In this document: positions 27,604-35,949 of the stretch, in pieces
How positions within the stretch are numbered: position 1 is the first letter of the stretch
Layout: every line of letters starts with the position of its first letter
Assembly (NCBI RefSeq): GCF_014697025.1
Contig: NZ_JACJRC010000023.1
Coordinates: forward strand, 19,613 to 83,612
Direction of reading: 5' to 3'
DNA length: 64,000 nucleotides
Origin: Alkalinema sp. FACHB-956
GTDB lineage: Bacteria > Cyanobacteriota > Cyanobacteriia > Leptolyngbyales > Leptolyngbyaceae
Position numbers and translations under genes: made by a program
Notes under the pieces: generated by a model
The model's input: only the letters and a program-made list of their open reading frames with translations
Told to the model about the DNA's origin: nothing
Database searches by the model: none

Positions 27604-28302
27604 TTACCCCACCGTCGCTACTTGGCCACAGGCTTGATTGGCAGGAACTGCTTCCATGATTTTCTTGGGATCAGGAAGATTGAGATTCTTCATGAAATCA
27701 ATGAATGTTTCCCGAGTGCGCCCCACAAAGCGAGGATTCCATTGCTTCTCTTCACCGATCGTGGAAACGGCGTGGCCGCGATAGTCATGGCCGGGATAGA
27801 CCAACGTACTATCCGGTAGTGTAAAGAGTCGCTGGGTGACCGAATCGTACAGTGCCCCCGCATCTCCACTCTGGAAGTCCGTCCGTCCACAGCCGCGAAT
27901 AAAGAGGGCATCGCCCGTTAGCAAATGTGTACCGTTCACCAGATAGGCCATATGACTATCGGTATGGCCCAGGGTGGCGATCGCTTGAATTTGCACCTCT
28001 CCCACGGTTAGCATTTCGCCATCTTGAATTTCTCGATTGGCACAGGCGACCGCTGCATGTTCAGGGACAATGCCTTCGCAACCGGTGAGTTCCCGCAGCT
28101 TACCTGTCCCGGTAATGTGATCGGCATGGACGTGGGTTTCCAGGCAATATTTCAGTGTCAAACCCAATTCATTCAGCAGTTTGAGATCCCGTTCCACTTG
28201 CTCCAGCACCGAATCGACTAAAACCGCCTCCTGAGTCCTGGGATCGGCAATGAGATAGGTATAGGTCCAAGTATCGCGATCGAAGAGTTGACGGAATAGC
28301 AT
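27604..28302 (-). CDS. Persulfide dioxygenase-like metallo-beta-lactamase hydrolase (ETHE1/Blh type)
   Basis: The 232-residue MBL-fold protein carries the metal motif THVHADHITG, then LGHTDSH, LTGDALFIRGCGRTDFQ and YPGHDYRG. This pattern is that of ETHE1-like persulfide dioxygenases, including the Blh proteins of bigR operons, which oxidise glutathione persulfide to sulfite with a single ferrous iron. It is cytoplasmic. The start at 28302 is supported by AAGGAG 8 nt upstream; a longer 247-residue frame is less likely. Lying between an ArsR regulator and sulP, it probably forms the catalytic core of a reactive-sulfur detoxification unit. Confidence 0.9.
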   Translation of the reverse strand: MLFRQLFDRDTWTYTYLIADPRTQEAVLVDSVLEQVERDLKLLNELGLTLKYCLETHVHADHITGTGKLRELTGCEGIVPEHAAVACANREIQDGEMLTVGEVQIQAIATLGHTDSHMAYLVNGTHLLTGDALFIRGCGRTDFQSGDAGALYDSVTQRLFTLPDSTLVYPGHDYRGHAVSTIGEEKQWNPRFVGRTRETFIDFMKNLNLPDPKKIMEAVPANQACGQVATVG

Positions 28303-28435
28303 GGTTTTTCTCCTTGAAAATTTAGTGAGGCGATTGATCTCAGACAAAGGATCTCAGACAAAACTCTGACGCACTCATCATCCGTGGAGAAATCCGACGA
28401 CTCGTTTCTAACGCCGTTATTGCTAATTTGTCGGG

Positions 28436-28888
28436 TTAACGAAGTTGTCGAAGTGTGGTCAGCTGTTGTAATTGCTGACTTTGTTGCTCCATTTGGAGAG
28501 AGAGAGCATCACAAACTAGGTCGCAAAGTTCAAATAAAAACGGATTGGCAATGCTGTAGTAAACACAAACCCCTTGCTGTTCACGGGCAACAATTCCCGC
28601 CTGAGTCAGCATTTTGAGATGTTTAGAAACGTTTGCTTGTCCTAATCCCGTTTCTTCAATGATTTCAGTAACATTCTTAGCCCCCTGTTTCAAGCTACAA
28701 ACAATTTGTAAGCGACTCACTTCAGACAACACTTTAAAAAATTCGGCCATGAGCCCCAATGCTGCTGGTGACAGCTTTGAGATACCACAGTCATCGTCTA
28801 AGGTAACCTTACCTAAGACAGCATTACCGGATACTGGCATCGATAACGTTGGTTGAGTTAACGGTTGAACGATCGCTTTACGGGGCAT
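28436..28888 (-). CDS. ArsR-family regulator, BigR/SqrR-like
   Basis: The 150-residue winged-helix protein has the ArsR recognition helix region GLGQANVSKHLKMLTQAGIV (about 81-100) and a beta-wing at VCVYYSI. Cysteines at 64 (RLQIVCSLKQG) and at 122 and 126 (ELCDLVCDAL) sit where BigR/SqrR-type persulfide sensors carry their redox pair in helices alpha2 and alpha5. Persulfide sensing through a Cys-Cys polysulfide bridge is therefore a reasonable inference. It is embedded between pmpB-like and persulfide dioxygenase genes, as in bigR operons. Two near-identical 18-bp sequences, one upstream of this gene and one upstream of pmpA, are candidate operators. Confidence 0.85.
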   Translation of the reverse strand: MPRKAIVQPLTQPTLSMPVSGNAVLGKVTLDDDCGISKLSPAALGLMAEFFKVLSEVSRLQIVCSLKQGAKNVTEIIEETGLGQANVSKHLKMLTQAGIVAREQQGVCVYYSIANPFLFELCDLVCDALSLQMEQQSQQLQQLTTLRQLR

Positions 28889-28965
28889 AGGGATTCAGGG
28901 ATGCAAAGGGATACATAAGGAATATAAGGAATCTAGGGAGTTGAGCTGGTCAACTACTAATTTCA

Positions 28966-28983
28966 TTATATTACCAAATAGTA
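28966..28983. promoter_or_regulatory. Candidate ArsR/BigR-type operator upstream of the regulator gene
   Basis: TTATATTACCAAATAGTA lies 78-95 bp upstream of the regulator's ATG. It matches TTATATTACTAATTAGTA before pmpA at 16 of 18 positions. The shared elements TTATATTAC and TAGTA and the near-palindromic TACTAATTAGTA of the second copy suggest a common dimeric repressor site. Confidence 0.5.
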
Positions 28984-29017
28984 TTACTTTAGTCACCTCC
29001 TGATGTTCGCCGGGATT

Positions 29018-29073
29018 CGATGTTCTGTGTGCGATGTTCTGTGTGCGATATTTGGCGTGTGTATTTGGCGTGT
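29018..29073. repeat. 14-nt tandem repeats between pmpB-like and regulator genes
   Basis: CGATGTTCTGTGTG occurs at 29018 and 29032, then CGATATTTGGCGTG at 29046 and shortened TGTATTTGGCGTG copies. The 14-nt period matches the repeats in front of sulP and between rmlA and rmlB, although the sequences differ. Confidence 0.75.
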
Positions 29074-29142
29074 GTATTTGGCGTGCGATGCTCTGGGGCT
29101 GCAATATCATCGAATCAATCTTGCCTAGCTTTGAGACACTGG

Positions 29143-29655
29143 CTATTTCTTGGTGTGGGATAAGTCTGGAAGGGGTGGATGCCCGATCGCCGTTAACCCT
29201 TTGTAGGCTAGGGAACCGATTACAAAACTCAGCATAAAGAGAACGGGATTCCAGATGCCCAGTACCCAAGCGGTAATGCCGGGGCCTGGACAATATCCAG
29301 AAATGCCCCAACCCACGCCAAAAATAGCGGCCCCTAAAACCAGCGGCAGATCGATGTCTCGTTTGGTAGGGAGGTAAAATTTTTCAGCAAACCAGGGATG
29401 GGGAAGTCTTAATACAAAGCGGAAGGCAATGATTGTGACACCCACTGCCCCTCCCAACACAAAGAGTAATGTGGGATCCCATCGCCCTGCAATGTCCAGA
29501 AACCCTAACACACGATCGCGATCGATCATTTGCGAAAGCCCTAAACCTAACCCAAAGAGAAGCCCTGAAATTAATGCAATGCCATTTTGTTTCACAATGC
29601 GTCTCCGTATGCGTCTCCGTATGCGTCTCTGTAGCTGTCGTTGAAGTGTGTTCAT
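29143..29655 (-). CDS. YeeE/YedE (DUF6691)-type membrane protein, PmpB-like
   Basis: The 170-residue membrane protein is one half of a split YeeE/YedE sulfur-compound transporter. It shows the motif GISGYCPGPG with its conserved cysteine, and about four membrane segments (ALISGLLFGLGLGLSQM, LFVLGGAVGVTIIAF, LVLGAAIFGVGWG, VLFMLSFVIGSLAYKGL). In bigR-type operons such PmpA/PmpB pairs are thought to move a sulfur compound such as thiosulfate across the inner membrane. The N-terminus contains an RRIRRRIRRRI stretch made by a DNA micro-repeat. A dyad CAAGTT-N4-AACTTG at 29660-29675 touches the start region. It follows the pmpA-like gene by 90 nt. Confidence 0.85.
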   Translation of the reverse strand: MNTLQRQLQRRIRRRIRRRIVKQNGIALISGLLFGLGLGLSQMIDRDRVLGFLDIAGRWDPTLLFVLGGAVGVTIIAFRFVLRLPHPWFAEKFYLPTKRDIDLPLVLGAAIFGVGWGISGYCPGPGITAWVLGIWNPVLFMLSFVIGSLAYKGLTAIGHPPLPDLSHTKK

Positions 29656-29745
29656 GGTTCAAGTTATACAACTTGTTAAATAATAGAAAACCGATGGATG
29701 CGCTCGATTGACCAGCTCACATTACTAGTACGCATTACCAGTTCA

Positions 29746-30174
29746 CTAAATGCCGGGTAATACATGTTGGGTAATAAATACCGTGATGAAAGCAGTGGTC
29801 AGAAACGTCAGAACTGCCACGAGCGATCGACCTGATAGTCGCCCCAAACCACAAACCCCGTGGCCACTGGTACACCCACTGCCCATGCGAGTTCCCACCC
29901 CCACTAACAGTCCCCCAATCCCCATCGCCCATGGTGCAAAGCTAGAAGTGGGTGTGGGGTGAGTTGCCAACCCATACTCATAAAGAGCACCTCCGAGGAG
30001 CATTCCCAGCAGAAAGAGCGATCGCCAAGCTTCCTTTTGGGGAAATTCGATCGCGCCATTGACCATGCCACTGATCCCTGCAATGCGCCCATTAAAGGCC
30101 AGTAAAATCGTGCTGCTGCCCCCAATCAGCAAACCACCGAGTACCGCTGTTATCCAATTAAAGTCTGCCATCAT
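29746..30174 (-). CDS. YeeE/YedE-type membrane protein, PmpA-like
   Basis: The 142-residue membrane protein carries the motif GSGCTSGHGVCG, the Cys-containing signature of the YeeE/YedE family, plus LGGLLIGGSSTILL and ISGMVNGAI. It pairs with the downstream PmpB-like half. Fused or paired, these proteins import sulfur compounds through conserved cysteines. It is the first gene of the reactive-sulfur set on the minus strand, with a candidate operator 157-174 bp upstream. Two successive ATGs (30174 and 30171) are possible starts. Confidence 0.85.
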   Translation of the reverse strand: MMADFNWITAVLGGLLIGGSSTILLAFNGRIAGISGMVNGAIEFPQKEAWRSLFLLGMLLGGALYEYGLATHPTPTSSFAPWAMGIGGLLVGVGTRMGSGCTSGHGVCGLGRLSGRSLVAVLTFLTTAFITVFITQHVLPGI

Positions 30175-30330
30175 GATCTTGATTCAGGGTTCTAATTTAC
30201 GGTCTAGCACTGCACAACGTTCATTCACTGAGATCCATCCAGCTTGGGTCGCCGCAGAGAGTTCTGCTACCCCTGAGAATTGACCTACCTTATTTAATAG
30301 CACATAAAATCTAATTTTACAACCATCTAG

Positions 30331-30348
30331 TTATATTACTAATTAGTA
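30331..30348. promoter_or_regulatory. Candidate ArsR/BigR-type operator upstream of pmpA-like gene
   Basis: TTATATTACTAATTAGTA contains the perfect 12-bp palindrome TACTAATTAGTA and matches the site before the ArsR gene at 16 of 18 bases. The location in the promoter region of the first gene of the operon fits a repressor site. Its recognition by the local regulator is inferred. Confidence 0.5.
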
Positions 30349-30424
30349 GGATTTTGAGAAAGAAGTTGCTGATTGTCAGTTATTTATGTCATCTGTCCTA
30401 GATTGGCTGAAGACTGTGGCGATG

Positions 30425-32896
30425 CTAGGAGAAAGGAGCGCTACAGGTGGCGATCGTAGAGGCAATTACCGACCTAGGAGCCGCGATCAGAGAAATCGAG
30501 CCATCGGCGTTACGCTGCCAACTAGAAGCTTGGACGAGCAGAGGTTGGGTGGTGGGAATCTGAGCGACGGTTGCTTGCCCCTGGCGATAGGCGGAGAGAT
30601 CCCGGAGGTCATGCCAAGGGCGATCGCTGGCTGCTTCTTGATTTGGATTTTTGGGAATTCCACCCCGCCCTGTTGCTACAAACTGACTTCCTTGGTTACT
30701 GGAACAACCCGTCGCGATTTTCTGGCTTGGATCAGATGTATTCATTGGCAATTCGGTTAATCCAGAATTGGGGTCTGTACCGATCGTATTCACCCGCACA
30801 TTCCCACTAATCCCAAATTCAGAACTGGCAGTGATATCATTTTCCGGCGTTAGCGAGCTACGATACTTGAGCCCAAGTATCCCTTGCGTTGTAATTTCAA
30901 TATTCCCCCCCCGCCCCTGAAATGCATTGGCAACAATATCACTATTTTCTAAGCCTACGATGATGGGCGAGTCGATCGTAATATTGCCTCCATTTCCTTG
31001 TCCCCCCGCCGTTGCAACAATGCTGTTCCCCTGGCGCATCAACAACAGATCCCGCACTTGCAAATCAATGTTACCACCCTCGCCGGAAAAAGCAGCAGCG
31101 GTAATACTACTCTGATTGCTGAGAGAAATCACATTTGCATTAATCCAAACATTGCCGCCAATTCCTGGGCCATCATTTCTAACGCTCACCACAGCGCCAT
31201 CGGCGATGCGTAATATAGGAGTATTAATCGTCAGCGAGCCTGAATTACCCGAAGGAATGGCGGGTAATCCAAATGCGGCTTGAGACTCAGGACTCAAGAT
31301 TTCAGCCGTGGAAATAATACGGGAAATACTGCCAATGCCGTTTCCTTGGGTCGCTTTACCTTGAATCTCGATCGACTCGGAAGCATTCACCAAAACGCTC
31401 CCAGCGGCCCCATCCGCCACCGTAGAAGAACCCAGCGAGGATCCCCCTTGAATGAGTAATCTCGCAGTGTTGATAGTGGCATCCTTCGCATTTCCTGCCC
31501 CCTGGGTAAAGGTAGACAGTGTGCTTTCTCCAAAGGCCAAGGGGTTGTAGCCTGCAATGGTCATTTGTCCGGTGGCATTGACTTGAATCGTGCCCGTGTC
31601 GCCCGATCGAACGGCTACTGAAATAATATTGCCTGAGTCTAGTACGTTGAGATCCTGGGTAGAGATGGTGATGTTGCCGCCGCTTCCACGCCCCGCTGAG
31701 AAGGTGGCAACTCCTGAATAGAGAGCTGGATTGTTAGAGTCGAAACCACTGATTTCACTCAGACCCTGCACGGCAATATTAATGTTGGCACCCGCCGCTT
31801 GACTCCGGGTTCTAGAGAAAATTCTGGCTCCATCATATAGTGATAGATTAGCCGCAGTCACATTGATATCTCCAACAGCTCCTGATCCGAAGTTGTTACT
31901 TTGGATCAGACTGCCCAATTCTCCATTGCTTGTATTGCCAGTCAAGCTTAGGAAGCCTCTGGCATTGACTGTAATGCCTCCAGAAGATTGGGAGGTTACT
32001 AAATTTTGCAGCAGTAGAGCTGATCCTTCCGACAAGCTAATATTTTGGCCTTGTAGTTGGATGGAGCCGTTACGACCACTGGCGTTCAGCATTGAATCCT
32101 GCGCTAGAGAAATATCGTTAAATTGCGACACAGCGCTGTAATCCCCTACCCACCCGGTCGGCGTAGCCGTAAGTCCCACCATTCCAGCTTGGACGCTACC
32201 GACTTCCAGATGTCCACTGCCTTGGATAGAAGCCACCCCACCTGCAAAATTAACGGTTCCCCCAATCAACGCTAAGGTCTGATTCGCGCCCGCTTGTAAT
32301 CCATCGGGGCTATTCATGGGACTCGCTTGACCGAAACCCGTGATGTCGATTAACTGATTGCCTATTCCCTGTACGGTAATGGCCCCTGGATTTTGCCCCA
32401 TTTGCAAACCGATCGGTGCACTCATCGTCAGCAAAGGCGGATGACTTGGATTGACTGCGCTAAATTCTGTTCCATCCGCAAATTTAACGCTACTGGCTGT
32501 TGTCCCAATAAAAGATCCCCCGATATTCAATGAGGCATTCGGCCCAAATAATATGCCACTGGGATTGATTAGGAATAAACTAGCAGAACCATTGGCTTTA
32601 ATCAGTCCATCAATGTTGGATACTGTTCCACCCGTCACCCGCGCAAAAATATTCTGCACGTCCAAGGCATTGTTGAAAACCGCAGAGCCGCCCGTGGGGA
32701 CTGAAAATTGGCTGAAGCTGTGAAATAAATTGCCGCCCGATCTCCCCCCTCCATCGATCGTGAAGTCCAGCCCATTAGGACTACTCACCGCACTGGGTAA
32801 GCTTCCATCTGGACTCACCTGAGCAATGGAGGACTCCATCCCTACGACCATGCCAGCCACTAAACCGATAACCGTAGCGATCGAATGTTTTTTCAT
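30425..32896 (-). CDS. Filamentous-haemagglutinin-like (TPS) surface protein 1
   Basis: An 823-residue exoprotein. The first 25 residues are a signal peptide (MKKHSIATVIGLVAGMVVGM...IAQ). A TPS/haemagg_act domain follows (about 27-150) with DFTIDGGGRSGGNLFHSFSQ, GGSAVFNN and LFLINPSGILFGPNASLNIGG, the NPxGI-type signature of two-partner secretion exoproteins. The rest is a right-handed beta-helix with repeated GNxxI strands (SGGNITIS, GNGGNITIDS, GRGGNIEITTQG). The C-terminal SSWQRNADGSISL motif is common in cyanobacterial members. It is likely secreted through an outer-membrane TpsB partner, which is not in the window. It is a tandem paralogue of the next gene, and is probably an adhesin or matrix protein. 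Confidence 0.88.
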   Translation of the reverse strand: MKKHSIATVIGLVAGMVVGMESSIAQVSPDGSLPSAVSSPNGLDFTIDGGGRSGGNLFHSFSQFSVPTGGSAVFNNALDVQNIFARVTGGTVSNIDGLIKANGSASLFLINPSGILFGPNASLNIGGSFIGTTASSVKFADGTEFSAVNPSHPPLLTMSAPIGLQMGQNPGAITVQGIGNQLIDITGFGQASPMNSPDGLQAGANQTLALIGGTVNFAGGVASIQGSGHLEVGSVQAGMVGLTATPTGWVGDYSAVSQFNDISLAQDSMLNASGRNGSIQLQGQNISLSEGSALLLQNLVTSQSSGGITVNARGFLSLTGNTSNGELGSLIQSNNFGSGAVGDINVTAANLSLYDGARIFSRTRSQAAGANINIAVQGLSEISGFDSNNPALYSGVATFSAGRGSGGNITISTQDLNVLDSGNIISVAVRSGDTGTIQVNATGQMTIAGYNPLAFGESTLSTFTQGAGNAKDATINTARLLIQGGSSLGSSTVADGAAGSVLVNASESIEIQGKATQGNGIGSISRIISTAEILSPESQAAFGLPAIPSGNSGSLTINTPILRIADGAVVSVRNDGPGIGGNVWINANVISLSNQSSITAAAFSGEGGNIDLQVRDLLLMRQGNSIVATAGGQGNGGNITIDSPIIVGLENSDIVANAFQGRGGNIEITTQGILGLKYRSSLTPENDITASSEFGISGNVRVNTIGTDPNSGLTELPMNTSDPSQKIATGCSSNQGSQFVATGRGGIPKNPNQEAASDRPWHDLRDLSAYRQGQATVAQIPTTQPLLVQASSWQRNADGSISLIAAPRSVIASTIATCSAPFS

Positions 32897-33012
32897 AGGG
32901 CGATTTTATAGACATTCGCCCTAGATTACCCATCATAGAATCTTTATATTCTCAGTAAAGTCCCTGAAATTTTCTGGTCAGACCTTTGAGAATTATGGAG
33001 ATGAGAACCCTG

Positions 33013-33064
33013 GAGAGCACCTTGAATTGAGAGCACCTTGAATATTGAGAGCACCTTGAATTCA
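33013..33064. repeat. Three tandem copies of GAGAGCACCTTGAAT
   Basis: Units of 16-18 nt begin at 33013, 33029 and 33047 in the short gap between the two paralogous surface-protein genes, ending just before the stop of the upstream paralogue. Confidence 0.85.
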
Positions 33065-33070
33065 GCCGTC

Positions 33071-35563
33071 TTAAGAACGCACCAATGAGCTTACTTTTAA
33101 TGAGCTTACTTTTGTCGGTGTACCGCTACAAGTGGCGATCGTCGGAGTAGCTACAGACCCAGGAGCCGCGATCAGCGAAATCGAACCATTGGCGTTACGC
33201 TGCCAACTAGAAGCTTGAACAAGTTGGGGCTGAGTGACCGGAATCTGAGCGACGGTTGCTTGACTACTACGATTGGCAGATAAATCCCGGAAGTCCTTCC
33301 AGGTATGATCGCCCACGACCTGTTGACTGGGATTCTGGGGAATGCCACCCCGCCCTGTGGCGACAAATTGACTGCCTTGATTGAAGTTGCAGCCTGTTGC
33401 AATTTGCTGGGAGGAATCTGTGACGTTGCTGGGAAGTTCAGTTAGACCTGCGTTGGGATCTGTGCCGATCGTATTGACTTGCACATTGCCACTCACGCCA
33501 AACTCTGAACTAGCAGTGATGTCATTATCAGGTGTCAGTTGATTGCGAAACTTAAGTCCTAGAATTCCTTGGGTTGTAATACTAATATTACCTCCGCGAC
33601 CTTTCACAGCATTAGCAATAATGTCACTGTTTTCTAACCCTAGAATGATTGGCGCAGCGATCGTGACATTTCCTCCATTGCCTGTTCCTCCTGCCGTTGC
33701 GCTGATAACGCTACCATGACGCAGAACTAAAGTATCCCCTGTGATAAAAATATTGCCTCCCTCCCCAGAAGCAGCGGCAGCTGTAATACGACCTTGGTGA
33801 TTCAGAACCGTGGAACCCGCATTAATCCGAACATTTCCGGCACTGCCTGGGCCATCAGCTTTAACCGTTACAAAGCCACCCTGGGTAATCCGTAAGCTCG
33901 GCGTATTAATTGTCAAAGATCCTGCATTGCCATCCGGAATGGCTGGTAACTGCAAAACGGCTTGAGTCATCGGATCGAGAATCTCAGCGGTAGATGCAAT
34001 TCGGGCCGGAAGAATCGATCCGGCGGCTTGACCGCTCACGTCAACGGATTCAGAAGCATTCACCGTCACATTACCCGCTGCGCCTTTAGCAACCGCACTC
34101 GAGCCTAAAATACCACTGTCGCGAACGACTAACCGAGCTGTATTAATTACGGTACTCCCTGCATTGCCTGTACCGCTTGCAGAACCAATAATACTACTGG
34201 ATAAGGTGGTCAAGGGGTTATTCCCAGCAATTTCTACTAGATTTGTTGCATCAATCTTTAAGACACCGCCATCTCCAAGCCCTGCCGTCAGAACACTAAT
34301 ACTGCCACCATTCACCACTTTTAAGCTATCCGCTGAAAGCGTTAAATCTCCTGCTTTCCCAGAACCCAATGTGATGGAGGTAATGGAACTGGAAATAACT
34401 GGATTCGCTGGAACAAAACCATCAACCTCGATCGTGCCTGTGACCTTGGCATGAATGTTTCCTCCTGTAGCGGGCGTAAATGTCCAATTGTGGAGATTCG
34501 CACCATCTTTCAGTAATAACTGTGCTGCTGAAAGATTAATATCCCCCGTGGGTGTTAAGCCTAGGTTGTCAATTTGAATAAAACTGTCTAATAGACCATT
34601 AGCTGTTGTACCCGTGAGACTAACGGTTCCCGTTGCATTAATCTGAATGCCTTGGGCGGGTTGCTGAAATCCCAAGTTTTGTAGCAAGGCTGCCGAACCA
34701 TTCGCAAAACTGATGTTCTGACCCTGTAACTGGATGGAACCCCCACTACCACTAGCATCTAGCAAGGATTGGTGGTTGAACAGAATATCGTTGAATTGCT
34801 GAACGGCTGAATAATCGCCCACCCATCCCTGAGGGGTAGAATTCAGCTTGACTGTACCATCGCTGACACTACCCACTGCCAAATGTCCGCCTCCCGCCGT
34901 AGTCATCAGCCCCCCGTCAAAGTTGACCGAATTGCCAATCAACGCCAGGGTTTGTCCGGCTCCCACTTGTAATCCGGTGGGATTTTGGCTGCGATCGGCA
35001 GGCGCAAAAAAGCCAATAGTCACCTGATGGCCCGTATTTTGTACCGTAATGGGCCCTGAGTTTTGGCCGAGTTGTAATCCAACGGGTGCACTCATGGTGA
35101 GTAACGGTGTTCCAGAATTCACGGCACTAAACTCGCTGCCATCAGCAAATTTAATACGACTCGCTGTCGTTCCAACGAATGACCCTCCCAGATTTAGCGA
35201 GGCATTAGGCCCAAATAAAATGCCATTGGGATTCAATAGGAATAAATTTGCTGCACCATTTGCTTTCAGCAGGCCATCGATATTCGATGCAGTCCCACCG
35301 GTGACGCGCGCAAAAATATTTTGTACATCTACGGCATTGTTGAAAAAGGCAGAACCCCCCGTCGGCACTGAAAATTGGCTGAAGCTGTGAAATAAATTCC
35401 CGCCCGATCGCCCGCCTCCGTCGATCGTGAAATCGAGATGATTGGGAGTCGTCACGGTGCTGGGCATTGTCCCATCCGTTACGACTTGGGCCAAGGTCAA
35501 TCTTGCGCCGCAGAGAGACAATCCGAAGGCGAACCCTAAACTCTTGACAACACGTCTACCCAT
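33071..35563 (-). CDS. Filamentous-haemagglutinin-like (TPS) surface protein 2
   Basis: An 830-residue paralogue of the adjacent gene. It has the same signal peptide/TPS-domain/beta-helix/C-terminal motif layout, with a near-identical TPS domain (DFTIDGGGRSGGNLFHSFSQ, LFLLNPNGILFGPNASLNLGG) and the C-terminal SSWQRNANGSISL. The middle beta-helix is more diverged (TGDINLSAAQLLL, GKAGDLTLSADSLK). The arrangement shows a tandem duplication followed by divergence of the passenger while the secretion domain was conserved. The start ATG at 35563 follows a GAGAGAAATT purine stretch. No TpsB transporter gene is adjacent, so the partner must be elsewhere. Confidence 0.88.
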   Translation of the reverse strand: MGRRVVKSLGFAFGLSLCGARLTLAQVVTDGTMPSTVTTPNHLDFTIDGGGRSGGNLFHSFSQFSVPTGGSAFFNNAVDVQNIFARVTGGTASNIDGLLKANGAANLFLLNPNGILFGPNASLNLGGSFVGTTASRIKFADGSEFSAVNSGTPLLTMSAPVGLQLGQNSGPITVQNTGHQVTIGFFAPADRSQNPTGLQVGAGQTLALIGNSVNFDGGLMTTAGGGHLAVGSVSDGTVKLNSTPQGWVGDYSAVQQFNDILFNHQSLLDASGSGGSIQLQGQNISFANGSAALLQNLGFQQPAQGIQINATGTVSLTGTTANGLLDSFIQIDNLGLTPTGDINLSAAQLLLKDGANLHNWTFTPATGGNIHAKVTGTIEVDGFVPANPVISSSITSITLGSGKAGDLTLSADSLKVVNGGSISVLTAGLGDGGVLKIDATNLVEIAGNNPLTTLSSSIIGSASGTGNAGSTVINTARLVVRDSGILGSSAVAKGAAGNVTVNASESVDVSGQAAGSILPARIASTAEILDPMTQAVLQLPAIPDGNAGSLTINTPSLRITQGGFVTVKADGPGSAGNVRINAGSTVLNHQGRITAAAASGEGGNIFITGDTLVLRHGSVISATAGGTGNGGNVTIAAPIILGLENSDIIANAVKGRGGNISITTQGILGLKFRNQLTPDNDITASSEFGVSGNVQVNTIGTDPNAGLTELPSNVTDSSQQIATGCNFNQGSQFVATGRGGIPQNPSQQVVGDHTWKDFRDLSANRSSQATVAQIPVTQPQLVQASSWQRNANGSISLIAAPGSVATPTIATCSGTPTKVSSLKVSSLVRS

Positions 35564-35949
35564 AATTTCTCTCTAGGACTCAAGATTGTTTGCGAAAGAA
35601 CATTTAACACCCAATTCCTTTAGTGTGCCCGGACTGGAATTGCCCATAACGGTTTTACTGAACTTTCGAAGTGTCTTAAAGTTTTGTAATATGCACTATC
35701 CAGGCAATCAGCTAGGTAGCCAGCGATCGACGGCATTGGATGATTAAGGAAAAGCCTGTCTCAGCTACGATCGTGCATTTCTAAACATTCTAAACATCGT
35801 GCATTGCGACCTATAAAAAAACTCCCCCAATGTTGGGAGAGTCATGGTGGGGAGAGTTTTTTAATCAAGTTGACCTATTCAAAGTCACACTGTTCATGAA
35901 ATGGATTGGAACGAACCGGGTCTGTAGTCATGCCAGTTCAGTCAACAAG
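35564..35949. other. Intergenic region between ftsH and the surface-protein genes
   Basis: About 390 bp without a credible gene. It contains the ftsH terminator listed separately and the promoter region of surface-protein gene 2. A short direct repeat (CTAAACATTCTAAACATCG) lies near 35781. Confidence 0.5.
35814..35844 (-). terminator. Rho-independent terminator of ftsH
   Basis: On the minus strand CTCTCCCAACATTGGGGGAG forms a strong hairpin followed directly by TTTTTTT. It lies about 110 bp downstream of the ftsH stop codon and is the clearest intrinsic terminator in the window. Confidence 0.8.

Noticed and set aside
28895..29311. 138-codon minus-strand frame between pmpB-like and regulator genes
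   Set aside because: Overlaps pmpB in another frame and the tandem repeats; composition and absence of a ribosome-binding site argue against coding.
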